NCBI RefSeq assembly: GCF_002086795.1 | Contig: NZ_MVIM01000010.1 | Coordinates: 1 to 64,000, forward strand | DNA: 64,000 nucleotides | Origin: Mycolicibacterium tusciae | GTDB taxonomy: Bacteria; Actinomycetota; Actinomycetes; Mycobacteriales; Mycobacteriaceae | Direction: 5' to 3' | Shown: in pieces, positions 1 to 7,934 of the stretch | Layout: each line of letters opens with the position of its first letter | Position numbering within the stretch: position 1 is the first letter of the stretch | Notes under the pieces: model-generated | Seen by the model: only the letters and a program-made list of their open reading frames with translations | What the model was told of the DNA's origin: nothing | The model's database searches: none | Made by a program: the position numbers and the translations under genes

Positions 1-70
1 CCGGAAGCTAAGCCTGCCAGCGCCGATGATACTACCCAACCCGGGTGGAAAAGTAGGACACCGCCGAACA
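1..70 (+). rRNA. rrf: 5S ribosomal RNA, 3' part (gene starts before the window)
   Basis: The first bases match the 3' half of mycobacterial 5S rRNA: the segment AAGCCTGCCAGCGCCGATGA, then GGGTGGAAAAGTAGGACACC and the closing CGCCGAACA that pairs with the 5' end of the molecule. The 5' half lies outside the window. A strong terminator follows within ten bases, as expected at the end of an rRNA operon. In fast-growing mycobacteria a second rRNA operon (rrnB) lies beside tyrS, just before the gene order seen here, so this is most likely rrnB. The exact 3' end is uncertain by one or two bases. Confidence 0.9.
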
Positions 71-79
71 CAAATTAGG

Positions 80-109
80 ATCACCCCCCACAATTGCGTG
101 GGGGGTGAT
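80..109 (+). terminator. Terminator of the rRNA operon
   Basis: A perfect 12-bp stem (ATCACCCCCCAC pairing with GTGGGGGGTGAT) closes a 6-nt loop (AATTGC) and is followed by TCTATTT. It sits ten bases after the 5S rRNA end and 60 bases before the next gene, so it should end rRNA transcription. Confidence 0.9.
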
Positions 110-170
110 TCTATTTGCGACAATTGATTTCGAATTCTCAATAGTCGCGTGATCGGGTAGAAAGGCATAC

Positions 171-956
171 GTGGCTCACGACGGAAACGGCGACAACCGC
201 GGGCGCGACCCTCGGTCTTCACCGCCGCGCTCATCGGGTCCCAACCGGGCCCGCCGCGCCCAACCGCGGTCCGAGGCGCGGGAAACGCCGCGGGACGACG
301 GCCCGCCGATTCCCGCCGACATCGAAGCCAAACAGCTGGCACCCGAAATCCGCGGCGAACTCACGACTTTGGATAAGAGCACCGCCGATACGGTCGCGCG
401 ACATCTCATCGCCGCCGGCCTGCTGCTCGACGAGGATCCCGAAACCGCCCTGGCTCACGCACGCGCGGCACGCGCCCGTTCTGGTCGCATCGCCGCGGTC
501 CGTGAAGCCGTCGGAATCGCCGCCTATCAATGTGGCGACTGGGCCCAGGCGTTGGCTGAACTGCGCGCGGCCCGCCGCATGGGCAGCAAGTCGGCCCTGC
601 TCCCGCTCATCGCCGACTGTGAACGCGGTGTCGGACGTCCAGAAAAGGCCATCGAACTCGCCCGCAGCCCCGAGGCCGCAGAACTCACCGGTGACGACGC
701 CGACGAGATGCGCATCGTCGCCGCCGGTGCCCGTTCGGACCTCGGTCAACATGAACAGGCGATCGCCATTCTGTCTGCGCCGCAGCTGGATCGGACGCGA
801 AAGGGTCAGACCGCCGCGCGGCTCTTCTACGTGTACGCCGAGACGTTGCTGGCGCTCGGCCGAAACGAGGAAGCGCTGCAATGGTTCATCAGCGCCGCGG
901 CCGCGGACGTCGAGGGACTGACCGACGCCGAAGACCGGATCACGGAGCTGAGCTGA
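171..956 (+). CDS. TPR-repeat protein, Rv1691-like
   Basis: A 261-residue cytoplasmic protein with no signal peptide or membrane segment. The first 45 residues are Arg/Pro/Ser-rich and probably disordered. The rest is made of helical pairs with tetratricopeptide-like Ala/Leu/Gly spacing (for example around residues 110-130 and 220-245). It corresponds in position and size to M. tuberculosis Rv1691, a conserved protein of unknown role. The GTG start is preceded by an AGAAAGG ribosome site about 6 nt upstream. It is the first gene after the rRNA terminator and is followed one base later by the phosphatase gene, so the two are co-transcribed. TPR proteins are usually scaffolds; no partner can be named from sequence. 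Confidence 0.85.
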   Translation: MAHDGNGDNRGRDPRSSPPRSSGPNRARRAQPRSEARETPRDDGPPIPADIEAKQLAPEIRGELTTLDKSTADTVARHLIAAGLLLDEDPETALAHARAARARSGRIAAVREAVGIAAYQCGDWAQALAELRAARRMGSKSALLPLIADCERGVGRPEKAIELARSPEAAELTGDDADEMRIVAAGARSDLGQHEQAIAILSAPQLDRTRKGQTAARLFYVYAETLLALGRNEEALQWFISAAAADVEGLTDAEDRITELS

Positions 957-957
957 C

Positions 958-1980
958 GTGAGCGCCCTTGTGCAGGACCATGACTGCCTGCTGCTCGACC
1001 TTGACGGAACGGTGTTCCGCGGGCACGAAGCCACCGAAGGCGCGGTCGAAACACTCTCGACGGTCAGCTCGCGCACGCTTTACGTCACCAACAATGCGTC
1101 GCGCAGCCCGGCCGAGGTGGCCCAGCACCTGCAGGAACTGGGTTTCGCGGCCAAACCAGACGACGTCGTCACCAGTGCGCAGAGCGCGGCGAATCTACTG
1201 TCGGCCCAATTGCCGCCCGGCTCAGCGGTTCTCATCGTCGGCACCGACGCGCTGGCCGACGAGGTGCGACGGGCGGGGCTCGAACCGGTGCGGCAGTTCT
1301 CCGACGGGCCCGTCGGCGTCGTGCAGGGTCATTCCCCGCAGACCGGCTGGTCTGACCTTGCCGAAGCGGCGTTGGCGATTCGCAACGGTGCACTCTGGGT
1401 CGCGGCGAATGTCGATCTGACATTGCCGTCGGAGCGAGGTCTGCTGCCCGGCAACGGATCGATGGTCGCGGCCCTGCGGGCGGCGACCAACCAGGAGCCC
1501 CAGGTGGCGGGCAAGCCGCAGCCCACGCTGATGAGCGACGCGTTGGCCCGCGGCACGTTCTCCGCGCCGCTGGTCGTCGGGGACCGCCTCGATACCGACA
1601 TCGCCGGGGCCAAGGCGGCCGACCTGCCGAGTCTCATGGTCCTGACCGGTGTCAGCACAGCCGGGGACATGATCCGGGCGGGGGCCTCGGAGCGGCCCGA
1701 CTACCTGGCGGCCGACCTGCGCTCGCTGTACGCCCGCGCCGACATTCTGCGCGTCGAACCGCATCCCGCGTGGCGCATCGACATCGGCGCATCCGACGTG
1801 GTTGTCCATGCCACCGGGCAGGACCGCGGCGACGCACTGTCGGTCGTCCGTGCGACTGCCAGCGCAGTCTGGGATGCGAACCTCGACGGCCGTCCCTTCA
1901 CGATTTCGGCGGGGGACGACACCGCGCGACAGGCCCTGGAGCCATGGTCCGTGCTCACCCCCGCCGATCGGCTAGCGTGA
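958..1980 (+). CDS. HAD-IIA phosphatase, Rv1692-like glycerol-3-phosphate phosphatase
   Basis: A 340-residue haloacid dehalogenase-type phosphatase. Motif I (LLLDLDGTVF) near residue 14 carries the nucleophile Asp and acid/base Asp. The TNNASR segment near residue 46 is motif II, and VVGDRLDTDIAG near residue 205 is the Mg-binding motif IV; together they define class IIA (NagD-like). M. tuberculosis Rv1692, at the same place in the genome, is a D-glycerol-3-phosphate phosphatase acting in recycling of polar heads of membrane glycerophospholipids; that substrate is assigned here by synteny. The GTG start lies one base after the preceding stop. The C-terminal 80 residues are outside the HAD core and less conserved in appearance. 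Confidence 0.88.
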   Translation: MSALVQDHDCLLLDLDGTVFRGHEATEGAVETLSTVSSRTLYVTNNASRSPAEVAQHLQELGFAAKPDDVVTSAQSAANLLSAQLPPGSAVLIVGTDALADEVRRAGLEPVRQFSDGPVGVVQGHSPQTGWSDLAEAALAIRNGALWVAANVDLTLPSERGLLPGNGSMVAALRAATNQEPQVAGKPQPTLMSDALARGTFSAPLVVGDRLDTDIAGAKAADLPSLMVLTGVSTAGDMIRAGASERPDYLAADLRSLYARADILRVEPHPAWRIDIGASDVVVHATGQDRGDALSVVRATASAVWDANLDGRPFTISAGDDTARQALEPWSVLTPADRLA

Positions 1981-2165
1981 ACAACGACATGAGTACCGAC
2001 CCGGACCAAATTCGCGCCCAGATCGCGGAGCTGCTGGCTGACCTGCCCGACCCCGCGCAGGAGGGAGTCGAGATCGCCGACTCCGAGATCGACGTCATCG
2101 CCGCGCGCCTCGAGGAGGCGCACGAGCTGCTGGTCCACGCGCTCGAATCGGTCGAGAAGGGCTGA
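1977..2165 (+). CDS. Small conserved acidic protein, Rv1693-like
   Basis: A 62-residue acidic protein if started at the GTG overlapping the phosphatase stop (GTGA), or 58 residues from the in-frame ATG at 1989. It is almost entirely helical, with Glu/Asp/Ala/Leu heptad-like spacing (EELxx-type pattern ending LLVHALESVEKG), so a small coiled-coil or dimer is likely. It occupies the position of M. tuberculosis Rv1693 between the phosphatase and tlyA and has no known function. It lies 7 bases before tlyA in the same operon. Confidence 0.75.
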   Translation: MNNDMSTDPDQIRAQIAELLADLPDPAQEGVEIADSEIDVIAARLEEAHELLVHALESVEKG

Positions 2166-2172
2166 CCCTCTC

Positions 2173-2982
2173 GTGGCACGGCGGGCACGTGTTGACGCCG
2201 AGCTGGTGCGACGCGGCCTGGCCCGCTCCCGCCAGCAGGCAGCCGAGCTGATCGGCGCGGGGCGCGTCAGCATCGACGGCATGCCCGCCGCCAAGCCCGC
2301 CACCGCCATCGCGATCAGCGCCGCACTCACGGTCGACGACTCCGGCGAACGCGCCTGGGTATCGCGCGGCGCCCACAAATTGATCGGCGCACTCGACACC
2401 TTCGAGATCGACGTCGACGGCCGCCGGTGCCTGGACGCCGGCGCCTCCACCGGTGGGTTTACCGAAGTCTTGCTCGATCGCGGCGCCCGCGAGGTCGTCG
2501 GCGTCGACGTCGGCTACGGACAGCTCGCCTGGTCGCTGCGCAACGATGCACGCGTCACCGTCATGGAGCGCACCAACGTGCGTGAACTCACCGCCGACGC
2601 CATCGGTGGCCAGGTCGACCTGGTGGTCGCCGACCTGTCGTTCATCTCGCTGTCAACAGTGCTCCCGGCACTGACGTCGTGCGCCAAAGCCGACGCCGAT
2701 ATCGTTCCCATGGTGAAGCCGCAATTCGAGGTCGGCAAGGATCGCGTGGGCGCCGGCGGCGTCGTCGCAGATCCCCAATTGCGTGCCGAAGCGGTGCTCA
2801 GCGTCGCCGGCCGCGCTGCCGCACTGCAGTGGCACACCGTGGCCGTCACCGCCAGCCCGCTGCCCGGTCCTTCCGGCAACGTCGAATACTTCTTGCGACT
2901 GCGACAGCGGACCGACGATCCACTGCAGGGGGAGTCGCTCGAACAGGCGGTGCTCCAAGCCGTGGCCGGGGGTCCGCAATGA
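2173..2982 (+). CDS. tlyA: TlyA, 16S/23S rRNA (cytidine-2'-O)-methyltransferase
   Basis: A 269-residue enzyme that methylates the 2'-OH of C1409 in 16S rRNA and C1920 in 23S rRNA; in mycobacteria its loss gives capreomycin resistance. An N-terminal S4 RNA-binding domain (about residues 5-60) is joined by the RAWV linker (60-63) to a FtsJ-like SAM-methyltransferase domain with the SAM motif DAGASTGGF (88-96). The K-D-K-E catalytic tetrad is intact at K69, D154, K182 and E238, the same numbering as in M. tuberculosis. The start is GTG; the stop overlaps the nadK start by 3 nt (ATGA). Confidence 0.96.
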   Translation: MARRARVDAELVRRGLARSRQQAAELIGAGRVSIDGMPAAKPATAIAISAALTVDDSGERAWVSRGAHKLIGALDTFEIDVDGRRCLDAGASTGGFTEVLLDRGAREVVGVDVGYGQLAWSLRNDARVTVMERTNVRELTADAIGGQVDLVVADLSFISLSTVLPALTSCAKADADIVPMVKPQFEVGKDRVGAGGVVADPQLRAEAVLSVAGRAAALQWHTVAVTASPLPGPSGNVEYFLRLRQRTDDPLQGESLEQAVLQAVAGGPQ

Positions 2983-3902
2983 GTGCCGAACGCAACATCC
3001 TGCTGGTCGTGCACACGGGTCGCGACGAGGCCACCGACGTCGCGCGCCGCGTTCATAAAGTACTCGGCGACAACGGGATTCGATTGAGAGTGCTGTCTGC
3101 GGAGGCTGTGGACCGCGCACCGGAACACCTGTCGCCCGACGACGCGCGGGCCCTCGGATCCGGAATCGAGGTCGTCGACGCCGAAGAGGGGGTCGCCGAA
3201 GGCTGCGAACTGGTTCTCGTCCTCGGTGGCGACGGTAGTTTCCTGCGCGGAGCCGAGCTGGCTCGCAACGTCGAAATCCCGGTTCTGGGTGTGAATCTGG
3301 GGCGCATCGGCTTTCTCGCCGAGGCTGAAGCCGAGAACATCGACTCCGTGCTCGACCACCTCATCAAGCGTGACTACCGCGTCGAGGAGCGGATGACGCT
3401 CGACGTCGTCGTGCGCGCCGAGGGCGAGATCATCGACCGCGGTTGGGCACTCAACGAAGCCAGCCTCGAGAAGGGGCCGCGGCTGGGCGTGCTCGGTGCC
3501 GTACTCGAAGTCGACGGACGTCCCGTGTCGGCATTCGGATGTGACGGCGTGCTCGTCGCGACGCCCACTGGATCGACGGCGTGGGCCTTCTCCGCGGGCG
3601 GGCCGATCGTGTGGCCCGATCTGGAGGCAATTCTGGTGGTGCCCAACAACGCTCATGCGCTGTTCGCCCGACCGATGGTCACCAGCCCCGACGCGTCCAT
3701 CGCGATCGAGGTCGAGGCGACTGGCCACGACGCGTTGGTGTTCTGTGACGGCCGTCGAGAGATGGTGGTACCTGCGGGTGGCCGGCTGGAAGTGACCCGC
3801 TGTGGTACACCGCTGAAATGGGTGCGCCTGGACAGCGCGCCCTTCACTGACCGCCTGGTGCGCAAGTTCCGGTTGCCGGTCACAGGGTGGCGCGGGCAGT
3901 AG
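2979..3902 (+). CDS. nadK: NAD kinase
   Basis: A 307-residue cytoplasmic enzyme that phosphorylates NAD to NADP using ATP or polyphosphate; its length equals that of M. tuberculosis PpnK. The start was set at the ATG overlapping the tlyA stop (ATGA) because upstream sequence is tlyA in another frame. The GGDGS motif at residues 83-87 is the nucleotide-binding signature (GGDGT in most members), and the TPTGSTAWAFSAGGP stretch is the conserved glycine-rich active-site region. It belongs to the tlyA-nadK-recN operon. Confidence 0.96.
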   Translation: MSAERNILLVVHTGRDEATDVARRVHKVLGDNGIRLRVLSAEAVDRAPEHLSPDDARALGSGIEVVDAEEGVAEGCELVLVLGGDGSFLRGAELARNVEIPVLGVNLGRIGFLAEAEAENIDSVLDHLIKRDYRVEERMTLDVVVRAEGEIIDRGWALNEASLEKGPRLGVLGAVLEVDGRPVSAFGCDGVLVATPTGSTAWAFSAGGPIVWPDLEAILVVPNNAHALFARPMVTSPDASIAIEVEATGHDALVFCDGRREMVVPAGGRLEVTRCGTPLKWVRLDSAPFTDRLVRKFRLPVTGWRGQ

Positions 3903-5662
3903 TGCTATCCGAGATACGCATCGAGTCGCTCGGCGCGATCAGCACCGCGACCGCCGAGTTCGGTCGCGGTCTCACCGTGCTCACCGGCGAGACGGGCACG
4001 GGCAAGACCATGGTGGTCACCAGTCTGCACCTGCTCGGCGGTGCGCGCGCGGATGCCACGCGGGTGCGGTCGGGTGCGCCCCGCGCTGTCGTCGAGGGCC
4101 GGTTCACGACAAGTGAACTGGGAGAAGACGTTACGGCCCAGATCGACGAGATCCTCGATTCCTCGGGGGCCGAGCGTGACGACGATGGCAGTGTCATCGC
4201 TGCCCGCTCCGTCGCTCGTGACGGCCCGTCGCGGGCCTTCCTCGGCGGACGCAGTGTGCCCGCGAAATCGCTGGGAACCTTCACCACCGAACTGCTCACC
4301 TTGCACGGTCAGAACGATCAGCTGCGGCTGATGCGCCCCGACGAGCAACGCGGGGCACTGGACCGTTTCGTCGACATCGAGAAGCCGCTCAAGCGGTACC
4401 AGAAGCTGCGCGAAGAGTGGCTGGCTGCGCGCCGCGACCTCGTCGACCGCACGCAGCGGGCGCGCGAACTCGCCCAAGAAGCCGACCAGCTCAAGTTCGC
4501 GCTGAACGAGATTCACACCGTTGCACCGCAACCCGGTGAGGACCACGAGCTCGTCGCTGACATCCAGCGGCTGTCGGAACTGGACGCGGTCCGGGAAGCG
4601 GCGCAGACCGCACGGGCGGCGCTGACCGGCGACGACGATCCGTCGCCCGAAACCGTGTCCGCGTTCGGCGCTGCGGGACAGGCGAAGTCGGCATTGGAGG
4701 CGACTGAGGATACGACGCTGCGGGCGCTGGGCACACAACTCGACGGTGCCCTTGCGGTGATCGGCGACGTGGCAAGCGAACTCGGCGATTATCTGGCGGC
4801 GCTGCCCAGTGACGCCAGCACCCTGGAAGCGAAGTTGCTGCGGCAGAGCGAGCTGCGCACGCTGACGCGCAAGTACGCTGCCGACATCGACGGTGTGCTG
4901 CAGTGGGCGCACCAGTCTCGGGAGCGGCTGACGCAGCTCGACGTGTCCGAGGAGGCGCTCGCCGATCTGGAACGTCAGGTCCGCGCTCTGCACGACGAGG
5001 TCGTCGTCGCCGCCAACGACCTCACCAAGGCGCGGACCAAAGCGGCCAAGGGGCTGTCCAAGGCGGTGACCGCCGAACTGTCGGGGCTGGCGATGGCCGA
5101 CGCCGAGTTCACGGTGTCGGTGGCGCCGCTGGCCGCACGCGTCGATGACACCGCACCACTGACCGTGTCCCCGGGTGTGACGGCTCACGCAGGCCAGTAC
5201 GGCGTCGACGCCGTCGAGTTCGGCTTCGCCGCGCACCGCGGCATGGATGTGCTTCCACTGAACAAGAGCGCGTCCGGCGGTGAGCTGTCGCGCGTCATGC
5301 TCGCGCTCGAGGTCGTGCTGGCCGCTTCGACCGAGGGCACGACGATGGTCTTCGACGAGGTGGACGCGGGAGTGGGTGGGCGGGCGGCGGTGCAGATAGG
5401 GCGTCGACTGTCCCGGTTGGCCAGAACGCACCAGGTCATCGTCGTCACTCACCTGCCGCAGGTGGCCGCCTACGCCGACGTACACCTGATGGTTTCCAGC
5501 GGCGGAAAGGGCAAGGCCAGCGGCGTGCATCGGTTGGACGACGACGACCGCGTGGCCGAACTCGCGCGGATGCTGGCGGGCCTTGGCGAATCCGACAGCG
5601 GCCGCGCGCATGCCCGTGAACTACTGGAGGCGGCGCAGCAAGACAGAGGCGATAGCGGCTAG
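3902..5662 (+). CDS. recN: DNA repair protein RecN
   Basis: An SMC-like ATPase of 586 residues acting in recombinational repair of double-strand breaks. It shows the Walker A motif GETGTGKT at residues 29-36, long central helices forming the coiled coil (about 150-370), the ABC signature in SASGGELSRVML and the Walker B segment MVFDEVDAGVGG near the end. The GTG at 3902 overlaps the nadK stop (TAGTG) and gives an N-terminus MLSEIRIESLG like that of M. tuberculosis RecN; an in-frame GTG at 3887 would add five residues. It ends only 3 bases from the convergent tetR stop. Confidence 0.95.
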   Translation: MLSEIRIESLGAISTATAEFGRGLTVLTGETGTGKTMVVTSLHLLGGARADATRVRSGAPRAVVEGRFTTSELGEDVTAQIDEILDSSGAERDDDGSVIAARSVARDGPSRAFLGGRSVPAKSLGTFTTELLTLHGQNDQLRLMRPDEQRGALDRFVDIEKPLKRYQKLREEWLAARRDLVDRTQRARELAQEADQLKFALNEIHTVAPQPGEDHELVADIQRLSELDAVREAAQTARAALTGDDDPSPETVSAFGAAGQAKSALEATEDTTLRALGTQLDGALAVIGDVASELGDYLAALPSDASTLEAKLLRQSELRTLTRKYAADIDGVLQWAHQSRERLTQLDVSEEALADLERQVRALHDEVVVAANDLTKARTKAAKGLSKAVTAELSGLAMADAEFTVSVAPLAARVDDTAPLTVSPGVTAHAGQYGVDAVEFGFAAHRGMDVLPLNKSASGGELSRVMLALEVVLAASTEGTTMVFDEVDAGVGGRAAVQIGRRLSRLARTHQVIVVTHLPQVAAYADVHLMVSSGGKGKASGVHRLDDDDRVAELARMLAGLGESDSGRAHARELLEAAQQDRGDSG

Positions 5663-5665
5663 GGA

Positions 5666-6241
5666 TCAGTCCCCGAGAACGGTGTCGAGCAATGCGCCGA
5701 TGAACTCGGCATCGGCTACGTCAGCCGTCATCAGTCGTCGGTAGAACACCGCGCCGGACAGCGCCGCGGAGGCGGCCTCAGCATCGACGCGTGCCGGGAA
5801 CTGCCCATCGGTTACTCCTGCCGCGATGGCGTCGGTCAGGCGATGGCGCCGCTGAGCCGAATAGCGGTGAAAGAACTCGCGAATGGCCGGTTCGTTTTCC
5901 GTCGCTTGAATCAGGGCGGGGATACACGCTGCCACCGGCGAGTCGTTGAGTGCGCGGGCCAGATGGCTCAGCAGCAACTCGACGCGTTGCCGGGCCGTGC
6001 CGGCGACGAGTTCGCGGTCGGGGTTCGGTTGCACATTGAGGGTCTCCAGCGCATCGGCGATCAACGCGGCCTTATCGGGCCAGTGCCGGTACAGCGTGCT
6101 GCGTCCGACTCGCGCTCGCGCAGCCACCGACTCCATCCGGAAGCCCGCGTATCCCGTCTCCGCGAACTCTTCGAGCGCGGCCCGGCATATCACCCGTCGC
6201 GAGTGGCCGACGCGCGGATCGGGCTGCGATCTTTGGGACAT
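5666..6241 (-). CDS. TetR-family transcriptional regulator
   Basis: A 191-residue one-component regulator. The N-terminal helix-turn-helix spans about residues 15-60 and ends with the typical VGRSTLYRHWPDKAALI recognition segment; the rest is an Ala/Leu-rich helical ligand-binding and dimer domain. It is divergent from the VOC gene, with only 31 bases between start codons, so it probably controls both. A TATGAT -10 hexamer (6248-6253, minus strand) ends 6 bases before its ATG, which predicts a leaderless mRNA. A short inverted repeat (TATG-N5-CATA) at 6241-6253 covers this promoter and could be the operator. The ligand is unknown. Confidence 0.88.
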   Translation of the reverse strand: MSQRSQPDPRVGHSRRVICRAALEEFAETGYAGFRMESVAARARVGRSTLYRHWPDKAALIADALETLNVQPNPDRELVAGTARQRVELLLSHLARALNDSPVAACIPALIQATENEPAIREFFHRYSAQRRHRLTDAIAAGVTDGQFPARVDAEAASAALSGAVFYRRLMTADVADAEFIGALLDTVLGD

Positions 6242-6247
6242 ATGTGT

Positions 6248-6253
6248 ATCATA
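6248..6253 (-). promoter_or_regulatory. -10 element of the leaderless tetR promoter
   Basis: TATGAT on the minus strand, 6 bases upstream of the tetR ATG. It lies inside the short TATG-N5-CATA inverted repeat, consistent with autorepression. No good -35 was seen. Confidence 0.5.
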
Positions 6254-6272
6254 AACCCTAGGAGGTGCACAG

Positions 6273-6650
6273 ATGAATAAGATCAGCGTTCGCTACATCG
6301 TCGATGATGTCGATGCTGCGGTGGACTTCTACACATCCGTATTCCAGTTCGAGGTCGCGATGCGGCCTGCGCCGGGGTTTGCGATGCTCAACCGCGGAGA
6401 GTTGCGGCTCCTGCTCAACTCGCCCGGGGCCGGCGGCGCCGGCCAGACGCTCGCCGATGGCAGTCGACCAGAACCGGGTGGCTGGAACCGATTTCAGCTT
6501 CAAGTCGACGATCTCGATGAGGCGGTCGCCGAAATGCGAAAGGTCGGCGCGGACTTGAGGATCGATGTGATCGACGGCAGAGGCGGACGGCAGGCGCTCG
6601 TGCCGGACCCGGCGGGCAACCTTGTCGAGGTGTTCCAGCCGTACGCCTAA
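6273..6650 (+). CDS. VOC-superfamily (glyoxalase/bleomycin-resistance fold) protein
   Basis: A 125-residue single-domain protein of the vicinal oxygen chelate fold with two beta-alpha-beta-beta-beta halves (about 1-55 and 65-123). It begins KISVRYIVDDVDAAVDFYTS and ends with the typical DPAGNLVEVF strand bearing the metal- or substrate-facing Glu. A perfect AGGAGG ribosome site precedes the ATG. It is divergent from and probably controlled by the adjacent TetR regulator. Family members include dioxygenases, isomerases and antibiotic-binding proteins; the reaction here is unknown, and the pairing with a TetR regulator suggests response to a small toxic compound. Confidence 0.85.
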   Translation: MNKISVRYIVDDVDAAVDFYTSVFQFEVAMRPAPGFAMLNRGELRLLLNSPGAGGAGQTLADGSRPEPGGWNRFQLQVDDLDEAVAEMRKVGADLRIDVIDGRGGRQALVPDPAGNLVEVFQPYA

Positions 6651-6741
6651 TTGTGTTGCAGTTGTGACTGAAGTGAACTCTGAGGCGCATGTTACGGCGC
6701 GCCTCCGACAGAGACGCCGCGGCTATCGACAGAATCGCCGC

Positions 6742-7926
6742 ATGAAGATGTCAGCGCTGCTATCCCGCAATGCCAGCTCTCGCCCGGGCATCACCGGCAC
6801 AGCCCGCGTCGACCGCGACATCGATCGATTGCTGAGACGCATCAACCCCGGGGACATCGTCGTCCTCGACGCCCTCGATCTGGACCGGATCACCGCGGAC
6901 GCTCTCGTCGAGGCCGGCGTCACCGCGGTCGTCAACGCGTCGCCGTCGATCTCCGGGCGGTACCCCAATCTCGGTCCCGAGGTGCTGGTCGCCAACGGTG
7001 TCACCCTGATCGACGACACCGGCGACGAGGTCTTCAAGAAGGTCAAGGACGGCGCGCGGGTGCGCCTGCACGAGGGCGGCGTCTACTCCGGTGACCGTCG
7101 CCTGATCCTCGGCGCCGAGCGCTCCGACCACGAAATCCATGAGCTGATGCACGAGGCCAAGAGCGGGCTGGTGGCACACCTGGAGGCCTTCGCGGGCAAC
7201 ACCATCGAGTTCATCCGCAGCGAGAGCCCGCTGCTGATCGACGGCATCGGCATCCCCGACATCGACGTCGACATGAACCGCCGCCACGTCGTCATCGTGG
7301 CCGAGGAGCCGAGTTCGGCTGCCGACCTGAAGGCCCTCAAGCCATTCATCAAGGAGTACCAACCGGTGCTGGTGGGTGTCGGCACCGGAGCCGACGTGCT
7401 GCGCAAGGCCGGCTACCGTCCGCAGCTCATCGTCGGTGACCCGGACCGGATCAGCGCCGACGCGCTGCGTTGCGGCGCGCAGGTCGTGCTGCCCGCCGAC
7501 GCCGACGGGCACGCCGCGGGTCTCGAGCGGATTCAGGACCTCGGTGTCGGGGCAATGACGTTCCCCGCTGCCGGATCGGCCGCCGACCTCGCGCTGCTGC
7601 TGTGTGATCACCACGGCGCCTCGCTGATCGTGACCGCGGGCCACCGCGCAAGCATCGAGGAGTTCTTCGACCGGTCGCGCCAGCAGAGCAACCCGTCGAC
7701 CTTCCTCACGCGCCTGAAGGTGGGGGAGAAGCTGGTCGACGCCAGGGCCGTCGCCACGCTGTATCGCAGCCGGGTCTCCGGCGGGGCCATCGCATTGCTC
7801 GTCCTTGCCATGCTTGTCGCGGTGATCGTCGCGCTGTGGGTGTCCCGAGCCGATACTGCGCTGGTCGATTGGGTCGTCGACTACTGGAACCGGTTCGCGC
7901 TCTGGGTTCAGGGCTGGGTCACCTAG
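6742..7926 (+). CDS. steA: SteA-like cell-separation protein, Rv1697 homologue
   Basis: A 394-residue protein with a cytoplasmic N-terminal domain and one transmembrane helix near the C-terminus (about residues 345-370, GAIALLVLAMLVAVIVALWV). The central region resembles the thiamin-pyrophosphokinase-like/DUF115 fold (GVGTGADVLRKAGYRPQLIV..DPDRIS). Corynebacterial SteA forms a complex with SteB (the Rv1698 homologue) and promotes daughter-cell separation through the RipC/FtsEX pathway; M. tuberculosis Rv1697 is the orthologue. The ATG chosen gives a length close to Rv1697 (393 residues); the ribosome site is weak. The next gene starts 8 bases after the stop, keeping the steA-steB pair intact. 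Confidence 0.85.
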   Translation: MKMSALLSRNASSRPGITGTARVDRDIDRLLRRINPGDIVVLDALDLDRITADALVEAGVTAVVNASPSISGRYPNLGPEVLVANGVTLIDDTGDEVFKKVKDGARVRLHEGGVYSGDRRLILGAERSDHEIHELMHEAKSGLVAHLEAFAGNTIEFIRSESPLLIDGIGIPDIDVDMNRRHVVIVAEEPSSAADLKALKPFIKEYQPVLVGVGTGADVLRKAGYRPQLIVGDPDRISADALRCGAQVVLPADADGHAAGLERIQDLGVGAMTFPAAGSAADLALLLCDHHGASLIVTAGHRASIEEFFDRSRQQSNPSTFLTRLKVGEKLVDARAVATLYRSRVSGGAIALLVLAMLVAVIVALWVSRADTALVDWVVDYWNRFALWVQGWVT

Positions 7927-7934
7927 GGGATGAA

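Noticed and set aside
231..1076. Long open frame on the minus strand across the Rv1691-like gene
   Set aside because: It is the antisense shadow of two high-GC genes with conserved plus-strand products and has no ribosome site or family match.
2514..3728. 404-codon minus-strand frame opposite tlyA and nadK
   Set aside because: Both plus-strand genes have intact catalytic motifs; the antisense frame shows no domain and arises from GC-rich third positions.
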